Source: DATACZ01 sp036258795
Lineage (GTDB): Bacteria; Actinomycetota; CADDZG01; JAHWKV01
DNA length: 11,862 bases
Direction: 5' to 3'
Assembly (NCBI GenBank): GCA_036258795.1
Contig: DATACZ010000114.1
Span: forward strand, 1-11,862
The notes beneath the pieces were generated by a model. It worked only from the letters and a program-made list of their open reading frames with translations, was not told the origin of the DNA and did not search any database. Of this stretch, positions 5,913 through 11,862 are shown one piece after another (the first letter of the stretch is position 1; each line of letters starts with the position of its first letter). Both the position numbers and the translations under genes were made by a program.

Positions 5913-6662
5913 TTGAACAGCAGACGGCCGGCGCCCGGCCGCAGCGCTCACATCCGCTCCCCTAACCGTTCCAGGCGCGGCCTCCGCTTGAGGCCGGGGT
6001 CTCCGCTCTGGAGGCTGAGAGCGGCCTTCCGTCCGCTGCCCGTCCGGCTCGCGGCCGGCGTTGTCCTCCTGCTTTTGGCGGCGTGGATCTCCGGCCGGTT
6101 CGAGGCAGGTCCACCGACAAGCAAGGTCCGGGAGGCGCGGCCGTCGATAACGCCTGCGCCTCCTGTCACCGATGCTAGGTGGCAGGGGCTGTGGGAGTTC
6201 ACCTACACCCTTACAAATCTAGAGGGAGTCGGCGAGGATGGGTCGGACTTCGACGTTGGGGCCAGGATTAGGCGCGTTTGGGACGTGAACCCCCAGTGCG
6301 ATGAGGGACCCTGCAGTGTCGAAATATCGGCCACCGACCCTGACAACCCTTCTAGCGAGCCGATCTCTACGTCCGTGTCTTACGAGGAAGGCGTCTACCG
6401 AACCTCACAGACCTTTCCGCCGGTTCAGGGCGCGGTGTGCCGGGGAGCGGATGGCAATGCGATCCAGGGACAATTCGAGGCCGCTAATCTGGTCGAGGTC
6501 GTGCCCACGCGAGCAGAGGCCACCGATGGGGGCACGGTGGTTTCGGAGCTCCAGGCCACCAAGACCACCATCTTCAGGCCCATCGGCGCCGCCAAGGCTG
6601 CCGGCGGAGACTGCAACCTAAAAAGGGCCATTTGGGTCGCCAAGGTCACTCCAGTAGAGTGA
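5913..6662 (+). CDS. Single-pass membrane protein with extracytoplasmic Cys-containing domain, unknown
   Basis: The 249-residue product begins with a very basic, proline-rich cytoplasmic segment (1-42, many Arg), followed by one transmembrane helix (about 45-62, LAAGVVLLLLAAWI). Residues 63-88 form a Pro/Thr linker. The rest (89-249) looks like a beta-rich extracytoplasmic domain with WQGLWEFTYTLTNLEG (90-105), VWDVNPQCDEGPCSVEIS (122-139) and later strands. Four cysteines (129, 134, 176, 234) could make two disulfides. The phrase W-x-V-x-P-x-C-x-x-GPC-x-V recurs, as far as I recall, in other actinobacterial extracytoplasmic sensor-like domains, but I cannot assign a family. TTG 5913 is the start giving the longest frame; an AAAAGGAA at 5893-5900 is rather far away (12 bases), so the true start could be downstream. 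ATG 5904 is out of frame and stops at once. Confidence 0.75.
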   Translation: MNSRRPAPGRSAHIRSPNRSRRGLRLRPGSPLWRLRAAFRPLPVRLAAGVVLLLLAAWISGRFEAGPPTSKVREARPSITPAPPVTDARWQGLWEFTYTLTNLEGVGEDGSDFDVGARIRRVWDVNPQCDEGPCSVEISATDPDNPSSEPISTSVSYEEGVYRTSQTFPPVQGAVCRGADGNAIQGQFEAANLVEVVPTRAEATDGGTVVSELQATKTTIFRPIGAAKAAGGDCNLKRAIWVAKVTPVE

Positions 6663-6693
6663 GGTGCGGTCCAGACGGCCCGGGATGCCGGCA

Positions 6694-6756
6694 CTTCCCA
6701 AAATATCCACGCAAAGCCGGGAAGCGCTGGGAAGAGCACGCCTTTTAGGCTAGTAT
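6694..6756 (+). promoter_or_regulatory. GGGAAG repeat cluster and weak promoter upstream of the Gly-rich secreted protein
   Basis: CTTCCCA (6694-6700) is the perfect inverse of TGGGAAG (6728-6734), and a second GGGAAG lies at 6719-6724, exactly ten bases from the one at 6729. TAGTAT (6751-6756) resembles a -10 box, but no good -35 precedes it. Alternatively GGAAG (6730-6734), 18 bases and GTAT (6753-6756) recall the GGAAT-N18-GTT layout of SigR/SigH-type ECF promoters. Neither match is strong; the start codon follows at 6800. Confidence 0.3.
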
Positions 6757-6799
6757 GCCAACCGAACGTGACCGTTCTCCGATCGCAGGGAGGTAGAGG

Positions 6800-7348
6800 A
6801 TGAAGGCCCGGAAAGTTCTGGCTACCCTCGCATTTACCGCGATCGTGATTTGGATCATGGGTGCTTCTGCCGGCGCACAGATCGTCTGCGTCGGTGGGTC
6901 TGTCGAGTGCGAAACCGATGCAGACCTCAACTCCGGCAACACCGGTGACTCTGGAAGAAGCGGCGACGGCGGCGGTGGCGGCTCCAGCGGAGACGGAGGA
7001 GGAGGAGCACCAGCCGGGGACAGTGGAGACGCCTCCGGAGGCAGCGGCGACGGCGGGGACGGCGGGGACGGCGATGCCGGTGATGGCGGGAACGCCGGTG
7101 GAGGAGCCGGAGACGGTGGAGGTGGCGGATCTGCCGGCGGGGGCGGCGACTTCTCAGGTGCCACCATCGGCGACAACTCCTCGGGCACCCGGTCAACTGA
7201 AGGCACTCGCCCGTCAGCCGGATCAGGCTCCGGAACGGGTGCCGGTAGTGGAAGCACCGAGTCGGACAGCGATAGCGGCGGCTCAGGAGGTGGAGGTGCG
7301 CCCTCATTCGAGAGCGACGACGACTTCCCCTTCAACTTCGGAGTCTAG
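6800..7348 (+). CDS. Secreted Gly/Ser/Asp-rich low-complexity protein
   Basis: Start ATG 6800 follows GGGAGGT closely, a strong ribosome site. Residues 1-26 are a Sec signal peptide (MKARK, a hydrophobic core, cleavage expected after ASAGA). The mature protein starts with a short Cys-containing head (Cys30 and Cys37, probably one disulfide), then about 110 residues dominated by Gly, Asp, Ser and Ala in irregular GDGG, GGSGDGG and GGGG runs (44-120). A Gly/Ser/Thr-rich tail follows, and the end is an acidic-aromatic tip, ESDDDFPFNFGV. No hydrophobic C-terminal anchor, LPXTG or RTX nonapeptide consensus is present. It resembles structural or matrix-like surface proteins; acidic Gly-rich runs may bind cations, which is inference. 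Other frames across this repeat-rich stretch are also open and look Pro- or Arg-rich; they are composition artefacts, since only this frame has a signal peptide and Shine-Dalgarno sequence. Confidence 0.82.
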   Translation: MKARKVLATLAFTAIVIWIMGASAGAQIVCVGGSVECETDADLNSGNTGDSGRSGDGGGGGSSGDGGGGAPAGDSGDASGGSGDGGDGGDGDAGDGGNAGGGAGDGGGGGSAGGGGDFSGATIGDNSSGTRSTEGTRPSAGSGSGTGAGSGSTESDSDSGGSGGGGAPSFESDDDFPFNFGV

Positions 7349-7397
7349 GAGCTCATAACAGGCTTAACGCCACAAGCTCGAACTCCAGCCCGCAAAG

Positions 7398-7498
7398 TTT
7401 TTTTCCCAATCTCCTAAATCGCGCTGAATCTGCGGCGTTTTCTGCCGATATATAAGGCCAAGAAAGCTAGGGAAAAGAGCTAACCTCGAGAGGGCTCT
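7398..7498 (+). promoter_or_regulatory. T-run, TATATA box and leader hairpin ahead of the second zinc-ribbon gene
   Basis: The 196-base gap 7349-7544 holds several signals. A run of seven T (7398-7404) follows a weak inverted repeat GAGCT/AGCTC (7350-7380) and might end the upstream transcript, though the stem is poor and 17 bases away. TATATA (7449-7454) is the best -10 candidate in the gap, without a good -35. AGAGC (7476-7480) pairs with GCTCT (7494-7498), with an inner CCT/AGG pair around CGAG, giving a hairpin in the leader of the next gene. No known riboswitch class was recognised. Confidence 0.35.
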
Positions 7499-7544
7499 AA
7501 AGCCTTCCGCAGGTTGTTTGCTTATCCAGAAAGGGAGGCATCCG

Positions 7545-8135
7545 GTGAATAGTGACGTGCGATGCCCAACGTGTCCGGTTGACACCGAATCCACACAGGC
7601 CTATGAAGTCGTCGGACAGCGCGGGGGCAGGGACCTTTACGTTTGCTCCGTATGCGGCACCAAGTTCCAGGAGGGGAGCCGCAAGTCCGGGGCGCTTCCC
7701 GAAACCTTCGAGCCAATCACTTCCGCGGAGCTCCCGTCCAAGGCCCGTGACTCGGTAATTCGAGTATCGGAGGGCGGGACTGAGAGCTCAGTACGCAGGC
7801 GCCCGGTCAAGAATGTGGCGAATCAGAGAAGCCTTCGCGGCGCCAAAAGCGAAGCAACTGCGTCCGAGCCGAATTCAATCAACCTTCACAGCGATGTCGG
7901 TTGGGTGTATCCGACTCCACCGGACAAGTACCATTTCGATTGGGAACCGCCGGATCTCGGCCAGGAGCCTCCATCCAGGTGGCGAAGGAAGTGGAACGAG
8001 ACGGTCAACATGTTCAAGTACTTCAGGCTGGTTAACGACTCCGTACCCCCGCCACTGGAAAGAGCGCCTGCTCAGGTGTACCGGGGAGTCGAAGAGCTGC
8101 GAGAGCTGAAGCCCACCGAGCCGGACGCCGTCTGA
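7545..8135 (+). CDS. Zinc-ribbon protein with disordered middle, unknown function
   Basis: GTG 7545 is chosen as start because AAAGGGAGG (7530-7538) lies six bases upstream; an in-frame TTG at 7518 would place that site inside the gene. The 196-residue product opens with a zinc ribbon: CPTC (7-10) and CSVC (34-37), with VVGQRGGRDLYVC between. Residues 45-112 are polar and Ser/Arg/Lys rich, probably disordered. A conserved-looking C-terminal part follows: DVGWVYPTPPDKYHFDWEPP (117-136), then WRRKWNETVNMFKYFRL (146-162) as a likely amphipathic helix. No transmembrane segment. I do not recognise the family. Location just ahead of pyrE (59 bases to the chosen pyrE start) could mean a shared transcript but gives no functional clue. 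Confidence 0.78.
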   Translation: MNSDVRCPTCPVDTESTQAYEVVGQRGGRDLYVCSVCGTKFQEGSRKSGALPETFEPITSAELPSKARDSVIRVSEGGTESSVRRRPVKNVANQRSLRGAKSEATASEPNSINLHSDVGWVYPTPPDKYHFDWEPPDLGQEPPSRWRRKWNETVNMFKYFRLVNDSVPPPLERAPAQVYRGVEELRELKPTEPDAV

Positions 8136-8194
8136 CCGAAATTCCAAAGAGCTGGTTGTTAAACTCCAGGCCGGGTCAAACCACTGGAGACCAA

Positions 8195-8758
8195 TTGGTA
8201 CAACCTGACGAAGACGTCGTAGGCCTGCTGCGCGATTTGGGCTATGAACGGCGCGACCGGCCGTTCCAGCTGTCATCGGGCGAGTGGAGTCAGGACTATA
8301 TCGATGCCAAGCGGGCTCTCTCGGAAGGAGACAACCTGCGGCGGGTTGCCCAGTCCGTTCTAAGGGTGGTGAGCGAAGCGGGCGTGGAGTTCGATGCCGT
8401 GGGAGGCCTGACGATGGGCGCCGATCCGACCGCGCACGCCGTGGCATTGGTTTCAGGCAAGAAGTGGTTCTCGGTGCGCAAACAGCCCAAAGGTCACGGG
8501 CGGCAGCAGCTAATCGAAGGTGCCGAGCTCAGGCCGGGCATGCGAGTCCTGCTGGTGGACGACGTGGTGACGACGGGAAAGTCAATCCTGGAGGCTTTGG
8601 AGGCGGCTTTAGCGACGGGGGCCGAGGTGGTGCTTGCAGTCGCGCTAGTCGATCGAGGGAAAGCAGCGTCAGAGAAATTGGCCTCCATGGGAATCAAATA
8701 CGTGCCTCTTGCCACCTACCGGGACTTCGAGATAGTGCCCGTAACGGGGCGGGCATAG
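8195..8758 (+). CDS. pyrE: Orotate phosphoribosyltransferase (PyrE)
   Basis: PyrE joins orotate and PRPP to give OMP, the fifth step of pyrimidine synthesis, in the cytoplasm. The 187-residue product has the type I PRTase fold: FQLSSGEWSQDYIDAKRAL (24-42), matching the OPRT hood with the typical SSG and YxD; AVGGLTMGADPTAHAVA (68-84); FSVRKQPKGHGRQQLIEGA (92-110), the flexible catalytic loop with Lys and His; and the PRPP-binding signature VLLVDDVVTTGKS (118-130). TTG 8195 is preferred because GGAG lies five bases upstream and the N-terminus then has the usual length. TTG 8156 is in frame and would add 13 residues with no clear ribosome site. A general purine/pyrimidine PRTase is the main alternative, but the RK-x-x-K-x-HG loop and SSG favour OPRT. 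A 4-bp hairpin with TTTT (8790-8804) follows the gene. Confidence 0.9.
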   Translation: MVQPDEDVVGLLRDLGYERRDRPFQLSSGEWSQDYIDAKRALSEGDNLRRVAQSVLRVVSEAGVEFDAVGGLTMGADPTAHAVALVSGKKWFSVRKQPKGHGRQQLIEGAELRPGMRVLLVDDVVTTGKSILEALEAALATGAEVVLAVALVDRGKAASEKLASMGIKYVPLATYRDFEIVPVTGRA

Positions 8759-8789
8759 GCCATGTTGCGCTGGGCGGCAACTGCAACCC

Positions 8790-8804
8790 GGGGTATCCCG
8801 TTTT
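8790..8804 (+). terminator. Possible small hairpin terminator after pyrE
   Basis: CGGG (8790-8793) pairs with CCCG (8797-8800) around a TAT loop and is followed by TTTT (8801-8804). The stem is very short for an intrinsic terminator, so it may only attenuate transcription into the DUF3105 gene. Confidence 0.25.
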
Positions 8805-8820
8805 AGTAGGATGAACTGAC

Positions 8821-9669
8821 ATGCCCCCTCCTAAAAAGCCAGCCGCCCGCGGCAAACGGCCCCAAGGTAAGAAATCGCCTCAGGGCAAAAAAGGCACTCA
8901 GAGGGCCAAGCCCGCCCAGGCGGCTCGGACTTCCCAGAGCAATCGAACGGGAAAGAGTGCCGGCCCGGCGGAAGGATCTGCGCCAAAGCCCGTTCCGGCC
9001 GCTGAGTTGCCGGAGGCCGATCGAGTAGTAGAGCCGACAGGCCAGGCAGCCGACGAGCGTAAGGCGAAGAGGGAGGCTGCCCGCCAGGAGCGGATTGCGG
9101 CGGCCAAGAAGAAGCAGAAGGCGAAGCGGCGGAAGCGCATCTTGATCGCAGCAGCAGTTGCCGTTGCCCTGGCCGGAGGTATCGCCTTCGCCATGCAGCG
9201 CAGCGCCGCTGATAAGGCCGCTGCTGCCCAGGCTGCCAAGGCCGCAGGCTGCGGGCCCATACTCACGTTCGACAATCAAGGCCGCGAGCATCTGGGTCCG
9301 AACGCGACCTACAACAATTACAACTCCAACCCGCCCACATCAGGGCCGCACAATCCGTCGCCGGCCCCTTGGGGGTCGTACCCGGACCCGGTAGAGAAGG
9401 AGAGGTTGGTTCACAACTTAGAGCACGGCGGGATCGTCATTTACCACAAGGATCTGCCGGACCCTCAGGTCGACCGCCTGGAAAGCTTCGTGGACTCCTA
9501 CCGCGATGCGGTGATCTCAACTCCGGACGACAGCATCGACAAGCCCTTGGTAATTACTTCCTGGACCCGCATGCAAAAGTGCGAGCGATTCTCGCAACAA
9601 GCCGTGGAGGGATACATCGACGAGTGGTGTGGAAAGGGTCCGGAGAAGGTAGCGACCTGCCGGCGCTGA
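8821..9669 (+). CDS. DUF3105 domain membrane protein
   Basis: The 282-residue protein has a long, strongly basic, Pro/Ala/Lys-rich cytoplasmic N-terminus (1-106, with GKRPQGKKSPQGKK-type runs and a KAKREAARQERIAAAKKKQK helix). One transmembrane helix follows (about 107-125), and then an extracytoplasmic DUF3105 domain (about 142-275). Family marks seen are YNNYNSNPPTSGPH (164-177), LVHNLEHGGIVIYHK (196-210) and ITSWTRMQKCE (245-255). His177, His198 and His202 with Glu201 look like a metal or catalytic centre. Four cysteines (144, 254, 270, 280) may form disulfides. The function of DUF3105 is not known to me. The basic tail could bind nucleic acid, acidic lipid or a partner; this is inference. 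ATG 8821 has a modest AGGA about nine bases upstream. The next gene is convergent, ending 40 bases away. Confidence 0.88.
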   Translation: MPPPKKPAARGKRPQGKKSPQGKKGTQRAKPAQAARTSQSNRTGKSAGPAEGSAPKPVPAAELPEADRVVEPTGQAADERKAKREAARQERIAAAKKKQKAKRRKRILIAAAVAVALAGGIAFAMQRSAADKAAAAQAAKAAGCGPILTFDNQGREHLGPNATYNNYNSNPPTSGPHNPSPAPWGSYPDPVEKERLVHNLEHGGIVIYHKDLPDPQVDRLESFVDSYRDAVISTPDDSIDKPLVITSWTRMQKCERFSQQAVEGYIDEWCGKGPEKVATCRR

Positions 9670-9708
9670 ACTAAAAATCAGTCCAGTCCTTTACGTCCCT
9701 AATCGGCT

Positions 9709-11067
9709 TTAGTTGCTCGGCGGCTTCTCCTTTCCTGGCAAAGATGAGGAGAAAGCTAGCGGAAGGTGAACGGTGAACGTCGAGCCGTGCCCCAACTCGC
9801 TCCGCACCTCCACCGTCCCTCCGTGCCTTTCGGCCACGTGCCTAACGATCGACAAGCCCAGACCGGTCCCTCCCGTGTCGCGGCTTCTCGCCTTGTCCAC
9901 CCGGTAAAACCGCTCGAAGATCCGGTCCAAGTCGGCCGTGGGAATTCCGACGCCCGTGTCACTAACTGTTAGGTTTACGCCTGCCTCGCCCTTGCTCAGC
10001 TCAACCCTTATTTCGCCTTCCGCCGTGTAGGCAACCGCATTGTCAAGCAGATTGCGGACCATAAGGGCAAGGTCCTCGGGTAGGCCATCCACCTCACATC
10101 CCGGAACAAGGGTGGCAGACAGGTGAAGTCCCTTCGCCGCCACCCGTGTGTGGACGGCTTCGAGCTGCCTGGAAACAAGGGCATCGAGCAGAACCCTCTC
10201 CGGAATCCCGGCGCGCTGCTCCAACCGCGCAAGATCGAGAAGGTCCTGAACAAGTCTGCCCAGCCGGCTGGCCTCCTGTACCAGCTGGGAGGCGAACCTG
10301 CGAGCGTACTCAGGATTCTCCGAGATGGCCTGCTCCACCGTCTCGGCCGTCACCAGGATGGCGGAGACCGGAGTCTTCAGCTCGTGGGAGGCGTTGGCGA
10401 CGAAGTCTCTGCGGATCTCCTCCACACGCCTGCGTTGAGTCTCGTCCTGAATAACGGCCAGGGTGCGGCCGTCGCTGAGGCGGACCGAGGTCGAGCGCAA
10501 CTCTCGATGTACTGGGTGGTAAACGGAGAACTCCTTCTCCCCCAGTCCCTCGAGCTGCGGCGGAACCTGATCGATCTTATGCCGCCCAAACATCGCCGCC
10601 GCCGCCGGATTGGCATAAATCAGGCCGGAAGATGAATCGGTCAGGATCACACCCTCTCGCATCGACGCCAGGATTTGCTCTCTTAGAGCCGTCTCCACCC
10701 TTAATTCATCGATCGTTCCGGCCAGCTCCCGAGCCATGGTGTTGATTGCGTGGGCAAGCTCGTTAGTCTCTTGTATTCCCGAGGGCCGGGCCTTGACCGG
10801 CTTACCGTGCCCCAGGTCAGCGGCATCCCGCGCGATTTGGCGAAGCTTGTCCGCCAGCTGACGGGCAGCGAACGCAGATGCACCCATCATGAGCAGGCCT
10901 AAGAGGAGTACAGACCCAAGGAACACCAAAGTAGCCGCGGATCGGTCCGACGACCTGTCTGAGCCCTGCAGCCAAAGCCCAAGCGCCGCTGCCTGCAGGA
11001 CCAATCCGCCCAGCACGGCGGCGATGTGAGGGGAGAATATCCGGGTGAAAAGACTGCGGTCCTTCAC
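9709..11067 (-). CDS. Sensor histidine kinase, PhoR/SenX3-like
   Basis: This 452-residue membrane kinase has two transmembrane helices (about 15-34 and 44-67) with only about ten residues outside, so it probably senses inside or within the membrane rather than through a large external domain. A HAMP-like segment (68-125) is followed by a PAS domain (126-210, ILASMREGVILTDSSSGLIYANPAA), then HisKA with NASHELKTP (225-233), phospho-acceptor His228, and HATPase: N-box RNLLDNA (338-344), G1 DTGVGIP (370-376), F-box IFERFYR (383-389) and G2 GGTGLGLSIV (399-408). All catalytic boxes are intact. The topology and short loop match SenX3/PhoR, which control phosphate-starvation responses in actinobacteria; the exact signal is inferred. 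It begins with GTG, overlapping the regulator's stop by four bases (GTGA), so translation is coupled. It ends convergently with the DUF3105 gene; no good terminator is seen between. Confidence 0.95.
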   Translation of the reverse strand: MKDRSLFTRIFSPHIAAVLGGLVLQAAALGLWLQGSDRSSDRSAATLVFLGSVLLLGLLMMGASAFAARQLADKLRQIARDAADLGHGKPVKARPSGIQETNELAHAINTMARELAGTIDELRVETALREQILASMREGVILTDSSSGLIYANPAAAAMFGRHKIDQVPPQLEGLGEKEFSVYHPVHRELRSTSVRLSDGRTLAVIQDETQRRRVEEIRRDFVANASHELKTPVSAILVTAETVEQAISENPEYARRFASQLVQEASRLGRLVQDLLDLARLEQRAGIPERVLLDALVSRQLEAVHTRVAAKGLHLSATLVPGCEVDGLPEDLALMVRNLLDNAVAYTAEGEIRVELSKGEAGVNLTVSDTGVGIPTADLDRIFERFYRVDKARSRDTGGTGLGLSIVRHVAERHGGTVEVRSELGHGSTFTVHLPLAFSSSLPGKEKPPSN

Positions 11068-11783
11068 TCCAGCTGCCGGGGGGAGACGCGAAAACGGTAA
11101 CCGACCCCGCGTACTGTCGAGATGTAGGTGAACGCCGAAGCCGATTCCACCTTTCGTCTAAGGTTCTTGACGTGGGTGTCTATAGTTCGAGTGTCGGCCA
11201 TGGCTCCATACCCCCAGACCTTCTCGGCAAGCTCCGCCCGGGAAAAGAGCCGGCCCGGCTGCCCGGCCAGGGTTGTCAGGAGGGTGAACTCCTTGGGGCG
11301 CAGGAGTATTTCATGGTCACCCACCCAACAGCTGAAGTCGCGGGGCATAATCCTCAAATCTCCAAAGATCAGCTCCTCTGGGGATTCACTGCGACTCTGG
11401 TCCAAGAGGGACCTGCGCAGCAGCGCCTTGACCCGGACCACCAGCTCACCCATGGAGAAGGGCTTGGCCAGGAAATCGTCGACGCCCGCCATGAATCCTT
11501 CGAGCTTGACGGCTTCCTCTCCACGGGCCGTGAGCATGAGGATGGCCAGATCGGGCCTTCGTCTCCTGAGCTCCCTAGTCACCTGCATGCCGTCCAGCCC
11601 CGGAAGCATCAGATCTAGGACCATTAACCTGACTTCTGGGGAGTTCGCCTTGACGAGGCCGTCCTCCCCATTAGTGGCAACATCCACGTCGAAACCATGG
11701 CGCCGTAGGTTGTAGGCGAGCATGTCGGACATCGTGGGATCGTCCTCAACCACCAGCAGAGCCGGCAATCCTTTTTGCTCCAA
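11064..11783 (-). CDS. OmpR/PhoB-family response regulator (RegX3/PhoP-like)
   Basis: The 239-residue protein has a receiver domain (8-124) with acidic pocket Glu13/Asp14/Asp15, phosphorylation site Asp57 (VLDLMLPGLDG), Thr85 and Lys107 (FLAKPF), then a winged-helix DNA-binding domain (139-235) with the usual LRPKEFTLL (161-169), FSRAELAEKVWGYG (180-193), the recognition helix DTRTIDTHVKNLRRKV (197-212) and RGVGYRF (225-231). It is the partner of the kinase encoded after it, with overlapping genes. The longest start is TTG 11783, which lacks a clear ribosome site; TTG 11768 (giving MPALLVVEDD) has GGAG nine bases upstream and is a serious alternative. PHO-box-like repeats directly upstream suggest autoregulation. 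PhoP or RegX3 is the likely role because of these repeats and the kinase architecture, but other PhoB-family members cannot be excluded. Confidence 0.95.
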   Translation of the reverse strand: MEQKGLPALLVVEDDPTMSDMLAYNLRRHGFDVDVATNGEDGLVKANSPEVRLMVLDLMLPGLDGMQVTRELRRRRPDLAILMLTARGEEAVKLEGFMAGVDDFLAKPFSMGELVVRVKALLRRSLLDQSRSESPEELIFGDLRIMPRDFSCWVGDHEILLRPKEFTLLTTLAGQPGRLFSRAELAEKVWGYGAMADTRTIDTHVKNLRRKVESASAFTYISTVRGVGYRFRVSPRQLE

Positions 11784-11784
11784 A

Positions 11785-11817
11785 GTTCACGGAGAGTTCA
11801 GATTCCGAACACCTTAA
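11785..11817 (+). promoter_or_regulatory. Three tandem 11-bp PHO-box-like direct repeats
   Basis: Reading the plus strand, three contiguous 11-base units start at 11785, 11796 and 11807: GTTCACGGAGA, GTTCAGATTCC and GAACACCTTAA. The Streptomyces PhoP operator is built of 11-bp direct repeats beginning GTTCACC; the units match this head at 6, 5 and 5 of 7 positions. They lie between the regulator's start and a -10-like TAGGTA (11830-11835) facing the divergent gene, a PHO-activated promoter layout. Confidence 0.55.
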
Positions 11818-11829
11818 CAGCCGGCTCAC

Positions 11830-11862
11830 TAGGTAATGTCGGTACCGACGCTACCAAGGAGG
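11830..11862 (+). promoter_or_regulatory. Promoter and Shine-Dalgarno of a divergent gene starting beyond the window
   Basis: TAGGTA (11830-11835) is a possible -10 box on the plus strand, 12 bases past the direct repeats. GTCGGTACCGAC (11838-11849) is a perfect 12-bp palindrome near where transcription would begin. AAGGAGG at 11856-11862 is an ideal ribosome-binding site, so a start codon should lie within about ten bases past the edge. In Streptomyces and other actinobacteria phoU is often divergent from the phoR-phoP pair, making phoU a fair guess, not a finding. Confidence 0.5.

Noticed and set aside
5466..5951. N-terminal extension of the luciferase-like gene to 323 residues
   Set aside because: The extension is antisense to a better-supported zinc-ribbon gene and has no resemblance to the DUF5519 family.
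6745..7358. Pro-rich minus-strand and Arg-rich or Ala/Thr-rich alternative frames across the Gly-rich gene
   Set aside because: They arise from the biased GGN/GAC composition; only the plus frame from 6800 has a signal peptide and a good ribosome site.
8804..8812. TAGGAT as a -10 box just ahead of the DUF3105 start
   Set aside because: No -35 at a sensible distance and the spacing to the start codon would leave almost no leader; chance match is likely.
9669..9714. AACTAAA/TTTAGTT inverted repeat between the convergent DUF3105 and kinase genes as a bidirectional terminator
   Set aside because: The 7-bp A/T stem has a 32-base loop and no GC-rich core, so it would be unstable as a terminator.

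Overview
The window is about 60% G+C, densely coded, and uses ATG, GTG and TTG starts. The gene content points to a high-GC actinobacterium: an F420-type deazaflavin-dependent oxidoreductase, a RipA-like coiled-coil NlpC/P60 protein, a DUF3105 protein, and a SenX3/RegX3- or PhoR/PhoP-like two-component pair with Streptomyces-style PHO-box repeats. I cannot place it below class level. No rRNA, tRNA, CRISPR array or insertion sequence was seen. No gene-free stretch exceeds about 200 bases.

Layout. From about 5465 down to 1, seven genes lie on the minus strand. In transcription order they are: a luciferase-like (DUF5519) domain protein; a LOG/TIGR00730 nucleotide-phosphoribohydrolase-like protein; a secreted coiled-coil NlpC/P60 peptidase; gpsA; a lipid-anchored thioredoxin-like protein; trpF; and an F420-type oxidoreductase cut by the window edge. 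From 5592 to 9669, six genes lie on the plus strand: a small zinc-ribbon protein, a one-helix membrane protein, a Gly/Ser/Asp-rich secreted protein, a second zinc-ribbon protein, pyrE, and a DUF3105 membrane protein. From 11783 down to 9709 lies a response regulator/histidine kinase operon on the minus strand. The window ends in a strong Shine-Dalgarno sequence for a divergent gene just beyond it.

Main result. The thioredoxin-like gene (1613 to 1065, minus) has an in-frame TGA exactly where the first cysteine of the WCGPC active site should be, giving WAPW-U-GPC. The same frame stays open for 102 more codons and encodes the rest of a thioredoxin fold. The simplest reading is a selenocysteine codon in an exported, lipid-anchored redox selenoprotein. 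An automatic caller would split it into two hypothetical fragments or call it a pseudogene. Two alternative hairpins directly 3' of the TGA could act as a bacterial SECIS element. The family's cis-proline is also replaced by glycine.

The second notable region is the regulator's upstream sequence (11785-11849). It holds three tandem 11-bp repeats resembling the GTTCACC PHO box, a -10-like hexamer and a perfect 12-bp palindrome, suggesting shared control of the two-component operon and the unseen divergent gene.

The genes have mostly housekeeping roles (phospholipid precursor synthesis, tryptophan and pyrimidine synthesis, wall remodelling, phosphate-type signalling), mixed with actinobacterial proteins of unknown function. 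I see no evidence of a mobile or defence island.
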